NCBI RefSeq assembly: GCF_011170125.1
Contig: NZ_BLLN01000005.1
Location: forward strand, 2,170,001 to 2,234,000
Source of the DNA: Streptomyces diastaticus subsp. diastaticus
Lineage (GTDB): Bacteria > Actinomycetota > Actinomycetes > Streptomycetales > Streptomycetaceae
Direction of reading: 5' to 3'
DNA length: 64,000 nt
The notes under the pieces were generated by a model. The model did not search any database. It was not told the DNA's origin and saw nothing but the letters and a program-made list of their open reading frames with translations. Positions 26,200 to 34,412 of the stretch are shown piece by piece (position 1 is the stretch's first letter; the number at the start of each line of letters is the position of its first letter). Made by a program: the position numbers and the translations under genes.

Positions 26200-27005
26200 G
26201 TGGACGCGCCTCCTCCTCCCGGCATCGGAGCCACCGCCCCGGCCAGGGAGCGGCGCTCTGCGCGGGCCTCGGGCGAACGGTGCTTGAGCGCCTTGCGCAG
26301 TTGCGAGCGGCCCCGGTGGATGCGGCTGCGGACGGTGCCGAGCTTCACGCCGAGGGTGGCGGCGATCTCCTCGTACGACAGGCCCTCGATGTCGCAGAGG
26401 ACGACGGCGGCGCGGAACTCGGGCGCGAGGGTGTCCAGCGCCTGCTGCACGTCGGCGTCGAAGTGGGTGTCCTGGAAGACCTGCTGCGGGGAGGGCTCGC
26501 GGCTGGGCAGCCGCTCGGCGGCGTCCTCGGCGAGGGCGTCGAAGCGGATGCGCTGCTTGCGGCGCACCATGTCCAGGAAGAGGTTGGTGGTGATGCGGTG
26601 CAGCCAGCCCTCGAAGGTGCCGGGCGTGTACGTCGACAGCGAGCGGAAGACGCGGACGAAGACCTCCTGGGTGAGGTCCTCCGCGTCGTGCTGGTTGCCC
26701 GTGAGGCGGTAGGCGAGGCGGTAGACGCGACCACTGTGGGTGCTGACGATCTCCTCCCAGCTGGGCGGCGTCCACGTCGGCGAGTCCGCGTCGGCGGCGA
26801 AGGTCGCGGTCTGCACGGATTCGGCGGCGGGCGCACCTCCCTGGGCTGCCGTACGGCGGCGCGGAAGGCTTCGGTCAGCGGTGTCGGTCACGGATTTCGG
26901 CTCGCCGGCCGACCTGAGAAGACGTCTGAGCACACCTCCCCGGTCACCGGCCGCAGCCGCACCTCCCCTGTCGGCTCTGGTGGTGTCCAGTGGAGCCCCT
27001 ACCAT
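26196..27005 (-). CDS. ECF sigma factor (orthologue of mycobacterial SigE by context)
   Basis: 269 aa. Region 2 spans about 85-150 ([28 protein letters not shown], then [20 protein letters not shown]); region 4 about 190-240 ([25 protein letters not shown]). No 1.1/1.2 or region 3, so ECF type. A basic, disordered 80-residue N-terminal extension is present if ATG 27005 is right; a shorter start near region 2 is possible. Followed with overlap by its ZAS anti-sigma, then htrA and tatB: the M. tuberculosis sigE-rseA-htrA-tatB order. S. coelicolor uses the name sigE for a different gene, so no symbol is given. Confidence 0.9.
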   Translation of the reverse strand: MVGAPLDTTRADRGGAAAAGDRGGVLRRLLRSAGEPKSVTDTADRSLPRRRTAAQGGAPAAESVQTATFAADADSPTWTPPSWEEIVSTHSGRVYRLAYRLTGNQHDAEDLTQEVFVRVFRSLSTYTPGTFEGWLHRITTNLFLDMVRRKQRIRFDALAEDAAERLPSREPSPQQVFQDTHFDADVQQALDTLAPEFRAAVVLCDIEGLSYEEIAATLGVKLGTVRSRIHRGRSQLRKALKHRSPEARAERRSLAGAVAPMPGGGGAST

Positions 27006-27297
27006 AGCCACCCCTGCCGTTAGCTCGGGATAAGAGTTTTTACCAGGAATTGGTGCGGGGTGCGCGGACGCGCCCGGAGCCGTCCCGCGGATGCCCTCGC
27101 CGGCCTGCCCGGCCCCGGCCGGCATCACGAACGCGCTGCTCACAGCGGTGCGGGGCGCTCCCCGCGCCGCGCGGCAGGTCGTCGTCACCGCCTCCGCCAC
27201 CGCCGTCATGGGCCACTCCTCGCGTCCGCCCGCCGGGACGCCTCGCGCGGCCCGCTCTCTCCCCTCCTCAACGCCCGGTCCCATCTGCGGGTTCCCG

Positions 27298-27981
27298 GTG
27301 CCAACGGTTACAGTCACCGCCAGGCAACTTTGGGGACAGGAGAGGGCCATTACCGGCAACCGGCAGACGAGCTGGACGTTCGCCGACGCCTTCGTAGCCG
27401 AGGACGAGGCGCTCCTGTGGGCCCGGGACCAGGCACACGCGGCGGGACTGCGGCCGGTCTCCCCCGGGACGGGGGCCGTGCTGCGGATGCTCTGCGCGAC
27501 CCTCGACGCCAAAGCGGTGGCGGAGATCGGCACCGGCACCGGTGTCTCCGGCATCCACCTGCTCGGCGGGATGCGCCCCGACGGGGTCCTCACCACCGTG
27601 GACACCGAGCCGGACTGCCAGCAGTTCGCCCGGGAGGCGTTCCGCGCGGCCGGTTTCGCCGCGAACCGGGCCCGCTTCATCCCCGGCCGCGCCCTGGACG
27701 TGCTGCCGCGCCTCGCCGACGGCGGGTACGACCTGGTGTTCTGCGACGGAGACCGGATGGAGGGGCTGGAGTACCTCGCTGAATCGTTGCGCCTGCTGCG
27801 TCCCGGCGGGCTCGTCTGCTTCGAGGGCGTGCTGGCCGACGGCCGGACCGTGGAGTCGGGCCCGCAGCCGGTGGAGGTGGTGCGGCTGCGCGAGCTGGTG
27901 CGCGCGGTGCGCGAGAGCCCGGAGCTGATCCCCTCGCTGGTGCCTGTCGGCGACGGTCTGCTCTGCGGCGTCAGGCGCTGA
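27298..27981 (+). CDS. SAM-dependent O-methyltransferase (class I, Rv1220c-like)
   Basis: 227 aa from GTG 27298. [15 protein letters not shown] is motif I, TTVDTEPD motif II and [17 protein letters not shown] the acidic metal/substrate region typical of small O-methyltransferases. Start uncertain: AGGAG at 27338-27342 lies 6 nt before an ATT (27349), which would give a protein beginning ITGNRQTSW, the point where strong conservation starts; GTG 27298 has a weak ribosome binding site. It is divergent from the ECF sigma gene, as Rv1220c is from sigE. Substrate unknown. Confidence 0.85.
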   Translation: MPTVTVTARQLWGQERAITGNRQTSWTFADAFVAEDEALLWARDQAHAAGLRPVSPGTGAVLRMLCATLDAKAVAEIGTGTGVSGIHLLGGMRPDGVLTTVDTEPDCQQFAREAFRAAGFAANRARFIPGRALDVLPRLADGGYDLVFCDGDRMEGLEYLAESLRLLRPGGLVCFEGVLADGRTVESGPQPVEVVRLRELVRAVRESPELIPSLVPVGDGLLCGVRR

Positions 27982-28009
27982 CACGGCCGGCCCCGACCCC
28001 GGGCACGAC

Positions 28010-28045
28010 GCCGCCCCCGGTACCGCGTACGGTGCCGGGGGCGGC
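28010..28045 (+). terminator. bidirectional terminator between methyltransferase and DUF3117 genes
   Basis: 15-bp stem (28010-28024 with 28031-28045), one G-T wobble, 6-nt loop GCGTAC, between two convergent genes. Confidence 0.78.
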
Positions 28046-28069
28046 TTCACAGGTTCATCGCTATGTGTG

Positions 28070-28237
28070 TCAGCCGACGACCTTCTTGAGGGCATCGCCC
28101 AGTGCGTCCGCCTCGTCCGGGGTCAGCTCGACGACGAGTCGCCCGCCACCTTCGAGCGGAACCCGCATGACGATGCCCCGCCCCTCCTTGGTCACCTCGA
28201 GCGGGCCGTCACCCGTCCGCGGCTTCATGGCCGCCAT
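28070..28237 (-). CDS. DUF3117 small conserved protein
   Basis: 55 aa: starts MAAMKPRTGDGPLEVTKEGR and ends LGDALKKVVG. This is the complete DUF3117 family, found in nearly all actinobacteria and, from memory, equivalent to Rv1211. Predicted small beta-rich cytosolic protein ending in a helix; function unknown. ATG 28237 has AGGAAGGGG 5-10 nt upstream. It is short enough to be missed by many gene finders. Confidence 0.9.
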   Translation of the reverse strand: MAAMKPRTGDGPLEVTKEGRGIVMRVPLEGGGRLVVELTPDEADALGDALKKVVG

Positions 28238-28579
28238 GCTCGTTCCCCTTCCTGAAACCAGCTCGTCGCAGCCGGCGGCCCCATGACAGGCGCTGTGTCA
28301 CCGGCATCGAACACATTGCTTCCCTGCCATTATCCCGCATCCCCGGACCCGATGACCAACATCGGCCGGCATCGCTTACGCAACGCGCTTGAGCAAAACC
28401 ACCCAATTCGGCGATGCGGCTGCGATACTGCGCCGCCGCATACACCCTGGCGGCCCGATTTTCTTTGACGCAGGTCACACACCCCCGCGCCGCACGAGGC
28501 GGCCGCCCCTGGGGGATGCTTGCCCGGGAACCCGGTGCCGGGCCGGGACGCACACGCAGAACTTGTGAGGAGCAGGCTC
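28238..28579. other. 342-bp divergent non-coding region
   Basis: No gene seen. It is less GC-rich than its surroundings. A GATAAT at 28329-28334 (minus strand) is a 5/6 match to a -10 box and would give the DUF3117 gene an 85-nt leader. A TTGACG at 28465-28470 (plus) lacks a partner -10. Confidence 0.5.
28329..28334 (-). promoter_or_regulatory. -10-like GATAAT upstream of DUF3117 gene
   Basis: GATAAT on the minus strand, 92-97 bp before the ATG at 28237. Upstream at 19-bp spacing is TTGGTC, only a weak -35. Confidence 0.35.
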
Positions 28580-29380
28580 ATGGCCGACGCCGTGCTGTAC
28601 GAGGTCAGTGACGGACTCGCGACGATCACCCTGAACCGACCCGAGGCCATGAACGCCCTCAACACCGAGGCGAAGGTCGCGCTGCGCGAGGCCCTGCTGG
28701 CCGCCGAGGCCGACGAGGCGGTGCGCGCCGTGCTGCTGACCGCCACCGGGCGGGCGTTCTGCGTGGGCCAGGACCTCAAGGAGCACGTCGGCAACCTGAT
28801 GTCGGACAAGGAGTCCGGCACCGAGCTGACCATGACGACGGTGCGCGAGCACTACAACCCGATCACGCTGGCGATCACGCGGATGCGCAAGCCGGTCGTG
28901 GCCGCCGTCAACGGCGCGGCCGCCGGGGCCGGTTTCGGCTTCGCCCTCGCCGCCGACTACCGGATCGCCGCGGACACCGCGAAGTTCAACACCTCCTTCG
29001 CCGGGGTGGCGCTCTCCTCCGACTCGGGCCTGTCCTGGACGCTGCCCCGCGTCGTCGGCACCACCCGCGCCACGGAGCTGCTGTTCTTCCCGCAGAACAT
29101 CACCGCCGGGCGCGCCCTGGAGCTGGGCATCCTGCACCGCGTGGTGCCCGCGGACGAACTGGCCGGGACCGCGCTGGAGCTGGCCCGGCGCCTCGCGGCC
29201 GGGCCGACGGTGGCGCTGGCCGCGATCAAGGAGGCGGTGGCCTTCGGCGCCGGGCACACGCTGGAGGAGTCCCTGGAGAAGGAGGACGAGCTCCAGACCC
29301 GCGCCGGGACCTCCGAGGACCACGTCATCGCGGTCCGCGCCTTCCTCGCCAAGGAGGAGCCGAAGTACCTGGGCCGCTGA
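28580..29380 (+). CDS. enoyl-CoA hydratase/isomerase family protein
   Basis: 266 aa crotonase fold: TITLNRPEAMNALN, AFCVGQDLKEH (oxyanion/CoA region), NGAAAGAGFGFALAADYRIA and SFAGVALSSDSGLSWTLPRVVG. The Asp in the last motif fits isomerase-type or PaaG-like members better than classical hydratases with two Glu. Role inferred in acyl-CoA or phenylacetate-type breakdown. Start ATG 28580 has GAGGAG at 8 nt. A terminator follows immediately. Confidence 0.88.
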   Translation: MADAVLYEVSDGLATITLNRPEAMNALNTEAKVALREALLAAEADEAVRAVLLTATGRAFCVGQDLKEHVGNLMSDKESGTELTMTTVREHYNPITLAITRMRKPVVAAVNGAAAGAGFGFALAADYRIAADTAKFNTSFAGVALSSDSGLSWTLPRVVGTTRATELLFFPQNITAGRALELGILHRVVPADELAGTALELARRLAAGPTVALAAIKEAVAFGAGHTLEESLEKEDELQTRAGTSEDHVIAVRAFLAKEEPKYLGR

Positions 29381-29404
29381 GCCCGGGCCGCTCCGGCACC
29401 ACGT

Positions 29405-29439
29405 ACGGCCGTCCTGCCCCGAAGGGGGAGGGCGGCCGT
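29405..29439 (+). terminator. terminator after enoyl-CoA hydratase gene
   Basis: 16-bp imperfect stem (29405-29420 with 29424-29439), loop GAA, mismatches mostly G-T wobbles or compensable. Confidence 0.65.
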
Positions 29440-29448
29440 CCGCGTCCC

Positions 29449-29945
29449 TCAGGTCAGCTCGGCCGCCGGCAGCTCCAGGAGCAGGCCCTTCTCCCACGCG
29501 CCGGTGCGGTGGTTGTGCCAGGAGGCGCGCACGGTCCCGACCGCGGCGAGGCCGACCTCGCGGTAGCCGCGGATGGCGTACGTGTCGGCGGCGGCCGGGT
29601 CGCTCACCGGCCGGTGGTGGCCGCGCTCGTCCACCAGCCACCGGGCCAGGGTGCGCACGGCGCCGGGGCCCGGGCCCTGCCCGTGTCACCGGACCGGCGG
29701 GAAGATGTCGGTGCGGCGTGGCGGAACTCCGGGGCGGTCTCCTCGCCGAACCGGATGGCGCCGGCCGCCTCGCCCTCGACGAGGACGGCGAGCACACGGG
29801 CGTGGTCCTCGGGCGGCGGCCGCCGCAGGGCGACCTCCGGCTCCCGGACGGTCCGGTCGAGGAGGTCGGCGCCGGCGGGGACGGTGGAGCGCAGGACGAC
29901 CCGCTCCCCGCGCGGCACCGGGCCCGTCAGCGGCCGGCCGTTCCT
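29449..29945 (-). pseudogene. frameshifted GNAT acetyltransferase remnant
   Basis: The N-terminal half (PLTGPVPRGERVVLRSTVPAG through FGEETAPEFRHA) and the C-terminal half (VRTLARWLVDERGHHR through GLLLELPAAELT, 29449-29658) look like one aminoglycoside-N6'-type GNAT acetyltransferase but are read in different frames. Between about 29640 and 29730 the expected central acetyl-CoA-binding segment is lost; reading on in either frame gives unrelated residues or a stop. Codon composition is still genuine on both sides, so decay is recent, or an assembly error is present. It overlaps the 3' end of the tag gene. Confidence 0.65.
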
Positions 29946-30553
29946 CTGGCCACGCAGTCGGCGAGGTGGTCGTCGACCAGGCCGCACGCCTGCATGAGCG
30001 CGTAGGCGGTGGTCGGGCCGATGAAGCGGACGCCGCGCTTCTTCAGCTCCTTGGCCAGCGCGGTCGAGGCGTCGGTGACGGCGGGCACGTCGGCGAGGGT
30101 GCGCGGCGCCGGGCCCGCGCTCTTCGGGGCGTACGACCAGATCAGCGCGTCGAGTTCGCCCTCGGGCCAGTCGGCGAGGAGGCGGGCGTTGGCGAGGGTG
30201 GCGTCGACCTTGGCGCGGTTGCGGATGATGCCGGGGTCGGCCAGCAGCCGGCCCCGGTCGGCCTCGGTGAACTCGGCGACGGCGGAGATCTCGAAGCCGG
30301 CGAAGGCGGCCCGGAAGGACTCCCGGCGGCGCAGGATGGTGATCCAGGAGAGCCCCGACTGGAACGCCTCCAGGCAGAGCCGTTCGAACAGGGCGTCGTC
30401 CCCGTGGACGGGGCGGCCCCACTCGGTGTCGTGGTAGACGAGGTAGTCCTCGGCGGACAGACCCCAGGGGCAGCGCGGGGCACCGTCGGGGCCGGGCAGT
30501 GCGCCCTCGGCGGGGGCCGCGGGCCGGGCCGGGACGGTCGGCGTCTCGCTCAT
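29927..30553 (-). CDS. tag: DNA-3-methyladenine glycosylase I
   Basis: 208 aa. CPWGLSAEDYLVYHDTEWGRPVHGD near the N-terminus and EAFQSGLSWITILRRRE are hallmark Tag sequences; GVRFIGPTTAYALMQACGLVDDHL is the C-terminal half of the fold with the His involved in the zinc snap. Excises alkylated adenine in base-excision repair. The final residues (VARGTAGR) are short compared with family members ending in Cys/His metal ligands. ATG 30553 overlaps the stop of the DivIVA-like gene by 4 bp, implying coupled translation. Confidence 0.92.
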   Translation of the reverse strand: MSETPTVPARPAAPAEGALPGPDGAPRCPWGLSAEDYLVYHDTEWGRPVHGDDALFERLCLEAFQSGLSWITILRRRESFRAAFAGFEISAVAEFTEADRGRLLADPGIIRNRAKVDATLANARLLADWPEGELDALIWSYAPKSAGPAPRTLADVPAVTDASTALAKELKKRGVRFIGPTTAYALMQACGLVDDHLADCVARGTAGR

Positions 30554-30951
30554 CGCCGCTCCCCCTCGCCCGGCGTACCGGCGGGGCCCTCCTCGCCCGT
30601 GTCCGGTTCGGGGGGTGGCGCGAGGAGACCGGGGCCGCCGACGGCGTGCGCCTGGTCGCCGGCGCGGGCGCTCTCCAGTTCGGCGATGCGGGCGTCCCGT
30701 TCGGCGAGTTCGGCGCCGAGGCGGCTGAGCGCGTCGTCCACCTCGGCCATCCGGTAGCCGCGCAGCACCACGGGGAAGCGCAGCGCGTCGACGTCGGCGC
30801 GGGCCAGCGGCCGGTCCTCGGGGAAGGTGTCGGCGACGGTCTCGGGTTCCGCCTCGGGCAGCACGGGCCGCGAGCCGCCGCCCACCGCGGCGAGCGTCAC
30901 CGCCGCCACCACCACGACCAGCGCGATGACCAGGAACACGAACATGACCAT
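30550..30951 (-). CDS. DivIVA-domain single-pass membrane protein
   Basis: 133 aa. Membrane helix at 3-23, acidic linker, then a DivIVA-like segment (about 50-92): FPVVLRGYRMAEVDDALSRLGAELAERDARIAELES, where the conserved GY...VD pair precedes a coiled coil. Pro/Glu-rich C-terminus. Likely interacts with curved or growing membrane; precise role unknown. GGAG sits 8 nt before ATG 30951. Translationally coupled with tag (4-bp overlap), as in the Rv1209-Rv1210 pair I recall from M. tuberculosis. Confidence 0.82.
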   Translation of the reverse strand: MVMFVFLVIALVVVVAAVTLAAVGGGSRPVLPEAEPETVADTFPEDRPLARADVDALRFPVVLRGYRMAEVDDALSRLGAELAERDARIAELESARAGDQAHAVGGPGLLAPPPEPDTGEEGPAGTPGEGERR

Positions 30952-31088
30952 CTCGGGGACTCCACCGCTCGTACGTTGTGAGGATCACGCGCGCGGGTCC
31001 GTGGCCCGTGCGCGCCGGACCCCGATCGTGCCATGCGCGCACGGCGGTTAAGGTCGCAGGCGACCATGAGCGAGAAGGAGTACGACGG

Positions 31089-31949
31089 ATGCTGCGTCTG
31101 GGACGGCGTGAGTTCGCGCCGCACGAGCCGGTGATCATGGCGATCGTCAACCGGACCCCCGACTCCTTCTACGACCAGGGGGCGACCTTCGACGACCTGC
31201 CGGCGCTGGAGCGGGTGGACCGGGCGGTCGCCGAGGGCGCCGCCATCGTGGACATCGGTGGTGTCAAGGCCGGTCCGGGCGACGAGGTGGACGCCGAGGA
31301 GGAGGCGCGCCGCACGGTCGGTTTCGTCGCCCGGGTCCGCGAGCGCCACCCCGAGGTGGTGATCAGCGTCGACACCTGGCGCCACGACGTCGGCGAGGCG
31401 GTCTGCGAGGCCGGCGCCGACGTGCTGAACGACGCCTGGGGCGGGGCCGACCCGAAACTCGCGGAGGTGGCCGCCCGCCACGACGTGGGTCTGGTCTGCA
31501 CCCACACGGGCGGCGCGCGCCCGCGGACCCGGCCGCACCGGGTCGCGTACGAGGACGTGGTGGCCGACATCCTCGATGTGACCACCGGGCTCGCCGAGCG
31601 GGCGGTCGCGCTCGGGGTGCGCCGGGACCGCGTCATGATCGACCCGGGCCACGACTTCGGGAAGAACACCCGGCACAGCCTGGAGGCCACCCGCCGCCTC
31701 GGCGAACTGGCCGCCACCGGCTGGCCCGTCCTGGTCTCCCTCTCCAACAAGGACTTCGTCGGCGAGACCCTGGACCGCCCGGTCAAGGAGCGCCTGCTCG
31801 GGACCCTCGCGACCACGGCCGTCTCGGCCTGGCTGGGCGCGCAGGTCTACCGCGTCCACGAGGTGGCGGAGACCCGCCAGGTGCTCGACATGGTCGCCTC
31901 GATCGCGGGCCGCCGGGAGCCGGCGGTGGCGCGGCGGGGGCTGGCTTGA
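31089..31949 (+). CDS. dihydropteroate synthase homologue (FolP2-like)
   Basis: 286 aa TIM barrel. MAIVNRTPDSFYDQG (about 17-31) matches the pterin/pyrophosphate loop of DHPS, DIGGVKAGPGDE the second and VLVSLSNKDFVGETL the late loop where the usual SRKR is missing. Canonical DHPS joins para-aminobenzoate to dihydropterin pyrophosphate; the actinobacterial FolP2 type is a paralogue whose DHPS activity has been questioned. ATG 31089 has AAGGAG about 9 nt upstream. Its partner downstream is arylamine N-acetyltransferase, 33 bp away. Confidence 0.85.
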   Translation: MLRLGRREFAPHEPVIMAIVNRTPDSFYDQGATFDDLPALERVDRAVAEGAAIVDIGGVKAGPGDEVDAEEEARRTVGFVARVRERHPEVVISVDTWRHDVGEAVCEAGADVLNDAWGGADPKLAEVAARHDVGLVCTHTGGARPRTRPHRVAYEDVVADILDVTTGLAERAVALGVRRDRVMIDPGHDFGKNTRHSLEATRRLGELAATGWPVLVSLSNKDFVGETLDRPVKERLLGTLATTAVSAWLGAQVYRVHEVAETRQVLDMVASIAGRREPAVARRGLA

Positions 31950-31982
31950 CCTCAAGCGCCCTCAAGGTACGAGGCTGAGGGC

Positions 31983-32927
31983 ATGACCAGCCCGTCAGTC
32001 GACCTCGGGGGCGTGTCGAGCGCCGCCCCCGCCCGTGACCTGCCCAGCCCGACCGGCCACCGGCCCGACCGGTGGTCCGGCGCCCTGCTCGACCTCGACG
32101 CCTATCTGGCCCGGATCGGCTACGAGGGTCCGCGTGAGCCCACGCTCCCCGTGCTGCGGGCCCTCCAGCGCGCCCACACCACCGGCATCCCCTTCGAGAA
32201 CGTGCACGCGGCCCTCGGCCGGGAGCTGCCGCTCGACCTGCCCTCCGTCGAGGCCCGGCTCGTCCACGGGAGGCGGGGCGGCTACTGCCTGGAGCACGCC
32301 GGCCTCTTCGCCGCCGCCGTGGAGCGCCTCGGGTTCCACGTCACCGGCCTGATGGGCCGGATCAGCCTCGGTGCGGCCAAGGTGCTGCCCGCCAGCCACG
32401 GCCTGCTCGCGGTGCGGGTTCCCGGCGAGGCCCGCACGTGGTTGTGCGACGTGGGCTTCGGTTCCGGTCCGCTCGGGCCCATCGAGCTGGCCGACGGGGC
32501 CCGTGCCGCGTACGACGGCTGGCGGCACCGGCTGGAGCGGCGGCCGGGCACCCACGGGATCGACCAGTGGTGGCTGTACCAGTCGGCACCCGGCACGGAG
32601 GCGGTCCCCGGCTCCTGGATCGACCGGCTCACCTTCACGCTCACCGCCCAGTACCCGGTCGACTACGCCGTCGCCAGCCACTACGTGGGCAGCCACCCGG
32701 GCTCCCCGTTCGTCCGGCGGCTCTTCGTCCAGCGCATGACCCCCGCGCTGCACCACGCCCTGGACGGCCTCACCCATGTCACCACCCGCCCCGACGGGAC
32801 CACCACCGAGCGGGAGGTCGCGCCGGACGCCCTGGACGGGACGCTGCGCGAGGTGTTCGGGCTGGCCCTCGCCGAGGAGGAACTCCGCGAGCTGGCCGCC
32901 CGCCGGGACACGGCGCCGGAGGACTGA
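31983..32927 (+). CDS. nat: arylamine N-acetyltransferase
   Basis: 314 aa. Complete catalytic triad: Cys102 in RRGGYCLEHAGLF, His139 in SHGLL and Asp156 in CDVGFG. Transfers acetyl from acetyl-CoA (or propionyl, malonyl groups in some bacteria) to arylamines and hydrazines. A 40-residue Ser/Pro-rich N-terminal extension precedes LDAYLARIGY, where typical NATs begin, so a later start is possible. Downstream of the FolP2-like gene in apparent operon; both enzymes handle aromatic amines or their analogues, an unproven functional link. Confidence 0.92.
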   Translation: MTSPSVDLGGVSSAAPARDLPSPTGHRPDRWSGALLDLDAYLARIGYEGPREPTLPVLRALQRAHTTGIPFENVHAALGRELPLDLPSVEARLVHGRRGGYCLEHAGLFAAAVERLGFHVTGLMGRISLGAAKVLPASHGLLAVRVPGEARTWLCDVGFGSGPLGPIELADGARAAYDGWRHRLERRPGTHGIDQWWLYQSAPGTEAVPGSWIDRLTFTLTAQYPVDYAVASHYVGSHPGSPFVRRLFVQRMTPALHHALDGLTHVTTRPDGTTTEREVAPDALDGTLREVFGLALAEEELRELAARRDTAPED

Positions 32928-32941
32928 CCGGGCGCCGGTGC

Positions 32942-33150
32942 TCAGGGGTGCGTCCGCGCGCCCTTGAGCACCTTGTCCACCGCGTTGCGCGGGCCGTGCA
33001 CGGCGAGGCCCACCAGGTCCGGCCGGTCCTTGCCGACGGCCCGCACGGCGGCGCGGTTGTCGCGGTCGTGGCCGGTGGCGAAGAGGTCCGAGGTGAGGAC
33101 GGCCCGGGGCAGCGCCCCGGCCAGCGCCTCGCCGTGGGCGGCGGCCGCGC
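32942..33150 (-). pseudogene. C-terminal remnant of an unidentified protein
   Basis: A minus-strand frame without start reads AAAAHGEALAGALPRAVL..., then DRPDLVGLAVHGPRN and a terminal KVLKGARTHP, ending at TGA 32942-32944. Codon use is that of a real gene, yet it begins abruptly at 33150, exactly where the plus-strand AraC remnant begins. No family recognised. Confidence 0.5.
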
Positions 33151-33414
33151 CAGGGCCTGACCCTGGACGAGGCGGCCGGCCTGCCGCACACCCACCCCGC
33201 CCACCTGGTCCGTGCCTTCGGCATCGCGCCGCGCCAGTACCTGACGACGCCGCGCGTCGGCCGGGCCCGGCGCCTGCTGCTCGACGGACTGCCGCCGGGC
33301 GAGGTGGCGGTGGCGGCCGGCTTCTACGACCAGTCGCCCCTGGACCGGCACTTCAGGAAGGTGGTGGGCACCGCCCCGGGCCGCTACGCCCGCACCGGCG
33401 CCCCCGGCCGCTGA
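33151..33414 (+). pseudogene. C-terminal DNA-binding half of an AraC-family regulator, truncated
   Basis: 87 codons with no start, reading QGLTLDEAAGLPHTHPAHLV, GIAPRQYL, RARRLLLDGLPPGEVAVAAG and LDRHFRKVVGTAPGRYAR: two helix-turn-helices of an AraC protein. The ligand domain is missing. It is head-to-head with another truncated frame, suggesting that a deletion fused the inner parts of two divergent genes. Confidence 0.65.
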
Positions 33415-33422
33415 CCCGGCCC

Positions 33423-33454
33423 CCCGCCGCCCCGGCCGGTACCGGGGCGGCGGG
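33423..33454. terminator. bidirectional terminator
   Basis: Perfect 13-bp stem (33423-33435 with 33442-33454), 6-nt loop, between the AraC remnant and the convergent LOG gene. Confidence 0.75.
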
Positions 33455-33465
33455 CCGGGGCACGG

Positions 33466-34257
33466 TCAGGAGCCGATGGCGACCGCCGGGCCCGAACCGG
33501 GGTGGCGGCGGGGCTCGGTCTCCTTGGTGACCAGGGCGACGGCCTCCTCGACGTCGTCGGTGAGGTGGAAGAGCAGCAGGTCCTTGGCGGCGCACTTGCC
33601 CTGCGCGACCACGGTGTCCCGCAGCCAGTCGACCAGCCCGCTCCAGTACTCCTTGCCGAACAGCACGATCGGGAACCGTGTCACCTTGCGGGTCTGCACC
33701 AGCGTCAGCGCCTCGAACAGCTCGTCCAGCGTGCCGAGGCCGCCGGGCAGGACCACGAACCCCTGCGCGTACTTCACGAACATCGTCTTGCGGACGAAGA
33801 AGTAGCGGAAGTTGACGCCGATGTCGACGTGCCGGTTGAGGCCCTGCTCGAAGGGCAGCTCGATGCCGAGGCCCACGGAGACGCCGCCGGCCTCGCGGGC
33901 GCCCTTGTTGGCCGCCTCCATGGCGCCGGGCCCGCCGCCGGTGATGACCGCGAACCCGGCCTCCACGAGGGCCTTGCCCAGCTCGACGCCGGTCTGGTAC
34001 TCGAAGGACTCCGGGCCGGTGCGGGCCGAGCCGAAGACGCTGATGGCGCTGCCGAGTTCGGCGAGCGCGCCGAACCCTTCCACGAACTCCGACTGGATGC
34101 GCATGACCCGCCACGGGTCGGTGTGCACCCAGCTGGAGTCGCTCTTGCTGTCCAGCAGCCGCTGGTCGGTGGTGCCGGGCTGGATCTGCTCGCGCCGCCG
34201 CACGACGGGGCCGAGCCGCTGCTCCTCGGGCACATCCGCTGCTTGTGGAGTGGCCAT
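33466..34257 (-). CDS. LOG-family protein (TIGR00730, cytokinin riboside monophosphate phosphoribohydrolase-like)
   Basis: 263 aa. Rossmann-like fold with SVFGSAR, ITGGGPGAMEAANKGA and the family hallmark PGGLGTLDELFE. LOG enzymes release the free base from N6-modified AMP; in bacteria many act as nucleotide 5'-monophosphate phosphoribohydrolases. The 60-residue N-terminal extension (EEQRLGPVVRRREQI...) is usual for the actinobacterial subgroup. ATG 34257 has AAGGGGAG. Next gene upstream on the strand is dapE, 155 bp away; the same pair occurs near Rv1202-Rv1205. Confidence 0.9.
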   Translation of the reverse strand: MATPQAADVPEEQRLGPVVRRREQIQPGTTDQRLLDSKSDSSWVHTDPWRVMRIQSEFVEGFGALAELGSAISVFGSARTGPESFEYQTGVELGKALVEAGFAVITGGGPGAMEAANKGAREAGGVSVGLGIELPFEQGLNRHVDIGVNFRYFFVRKTMFVKYAQGFVVLPGGLGTLDELFEALTLVQTRKVTRFPIVLFGKEYWSGLVDWLRDTVVAQGKCAAKDLLLFHLTDDVEEAVALVTKETEPRRHPGSGPAVAIGS

Positions 34258-34412
34258 GTACTCCCCTTCCCTTCCGGTACTCCGGCGCCGTCCGCCGGGG
34301 GTCCCGGCGTACGTCTTGCCATGTCAGCCTAGGCGGAGCGCTGTTACGGCGGGCGGAAGCGGCCGTGGCCGCCCGGAAGCGGTGAACGGGCGGGCGGGGG
34401 CCGGCCCGCGGC

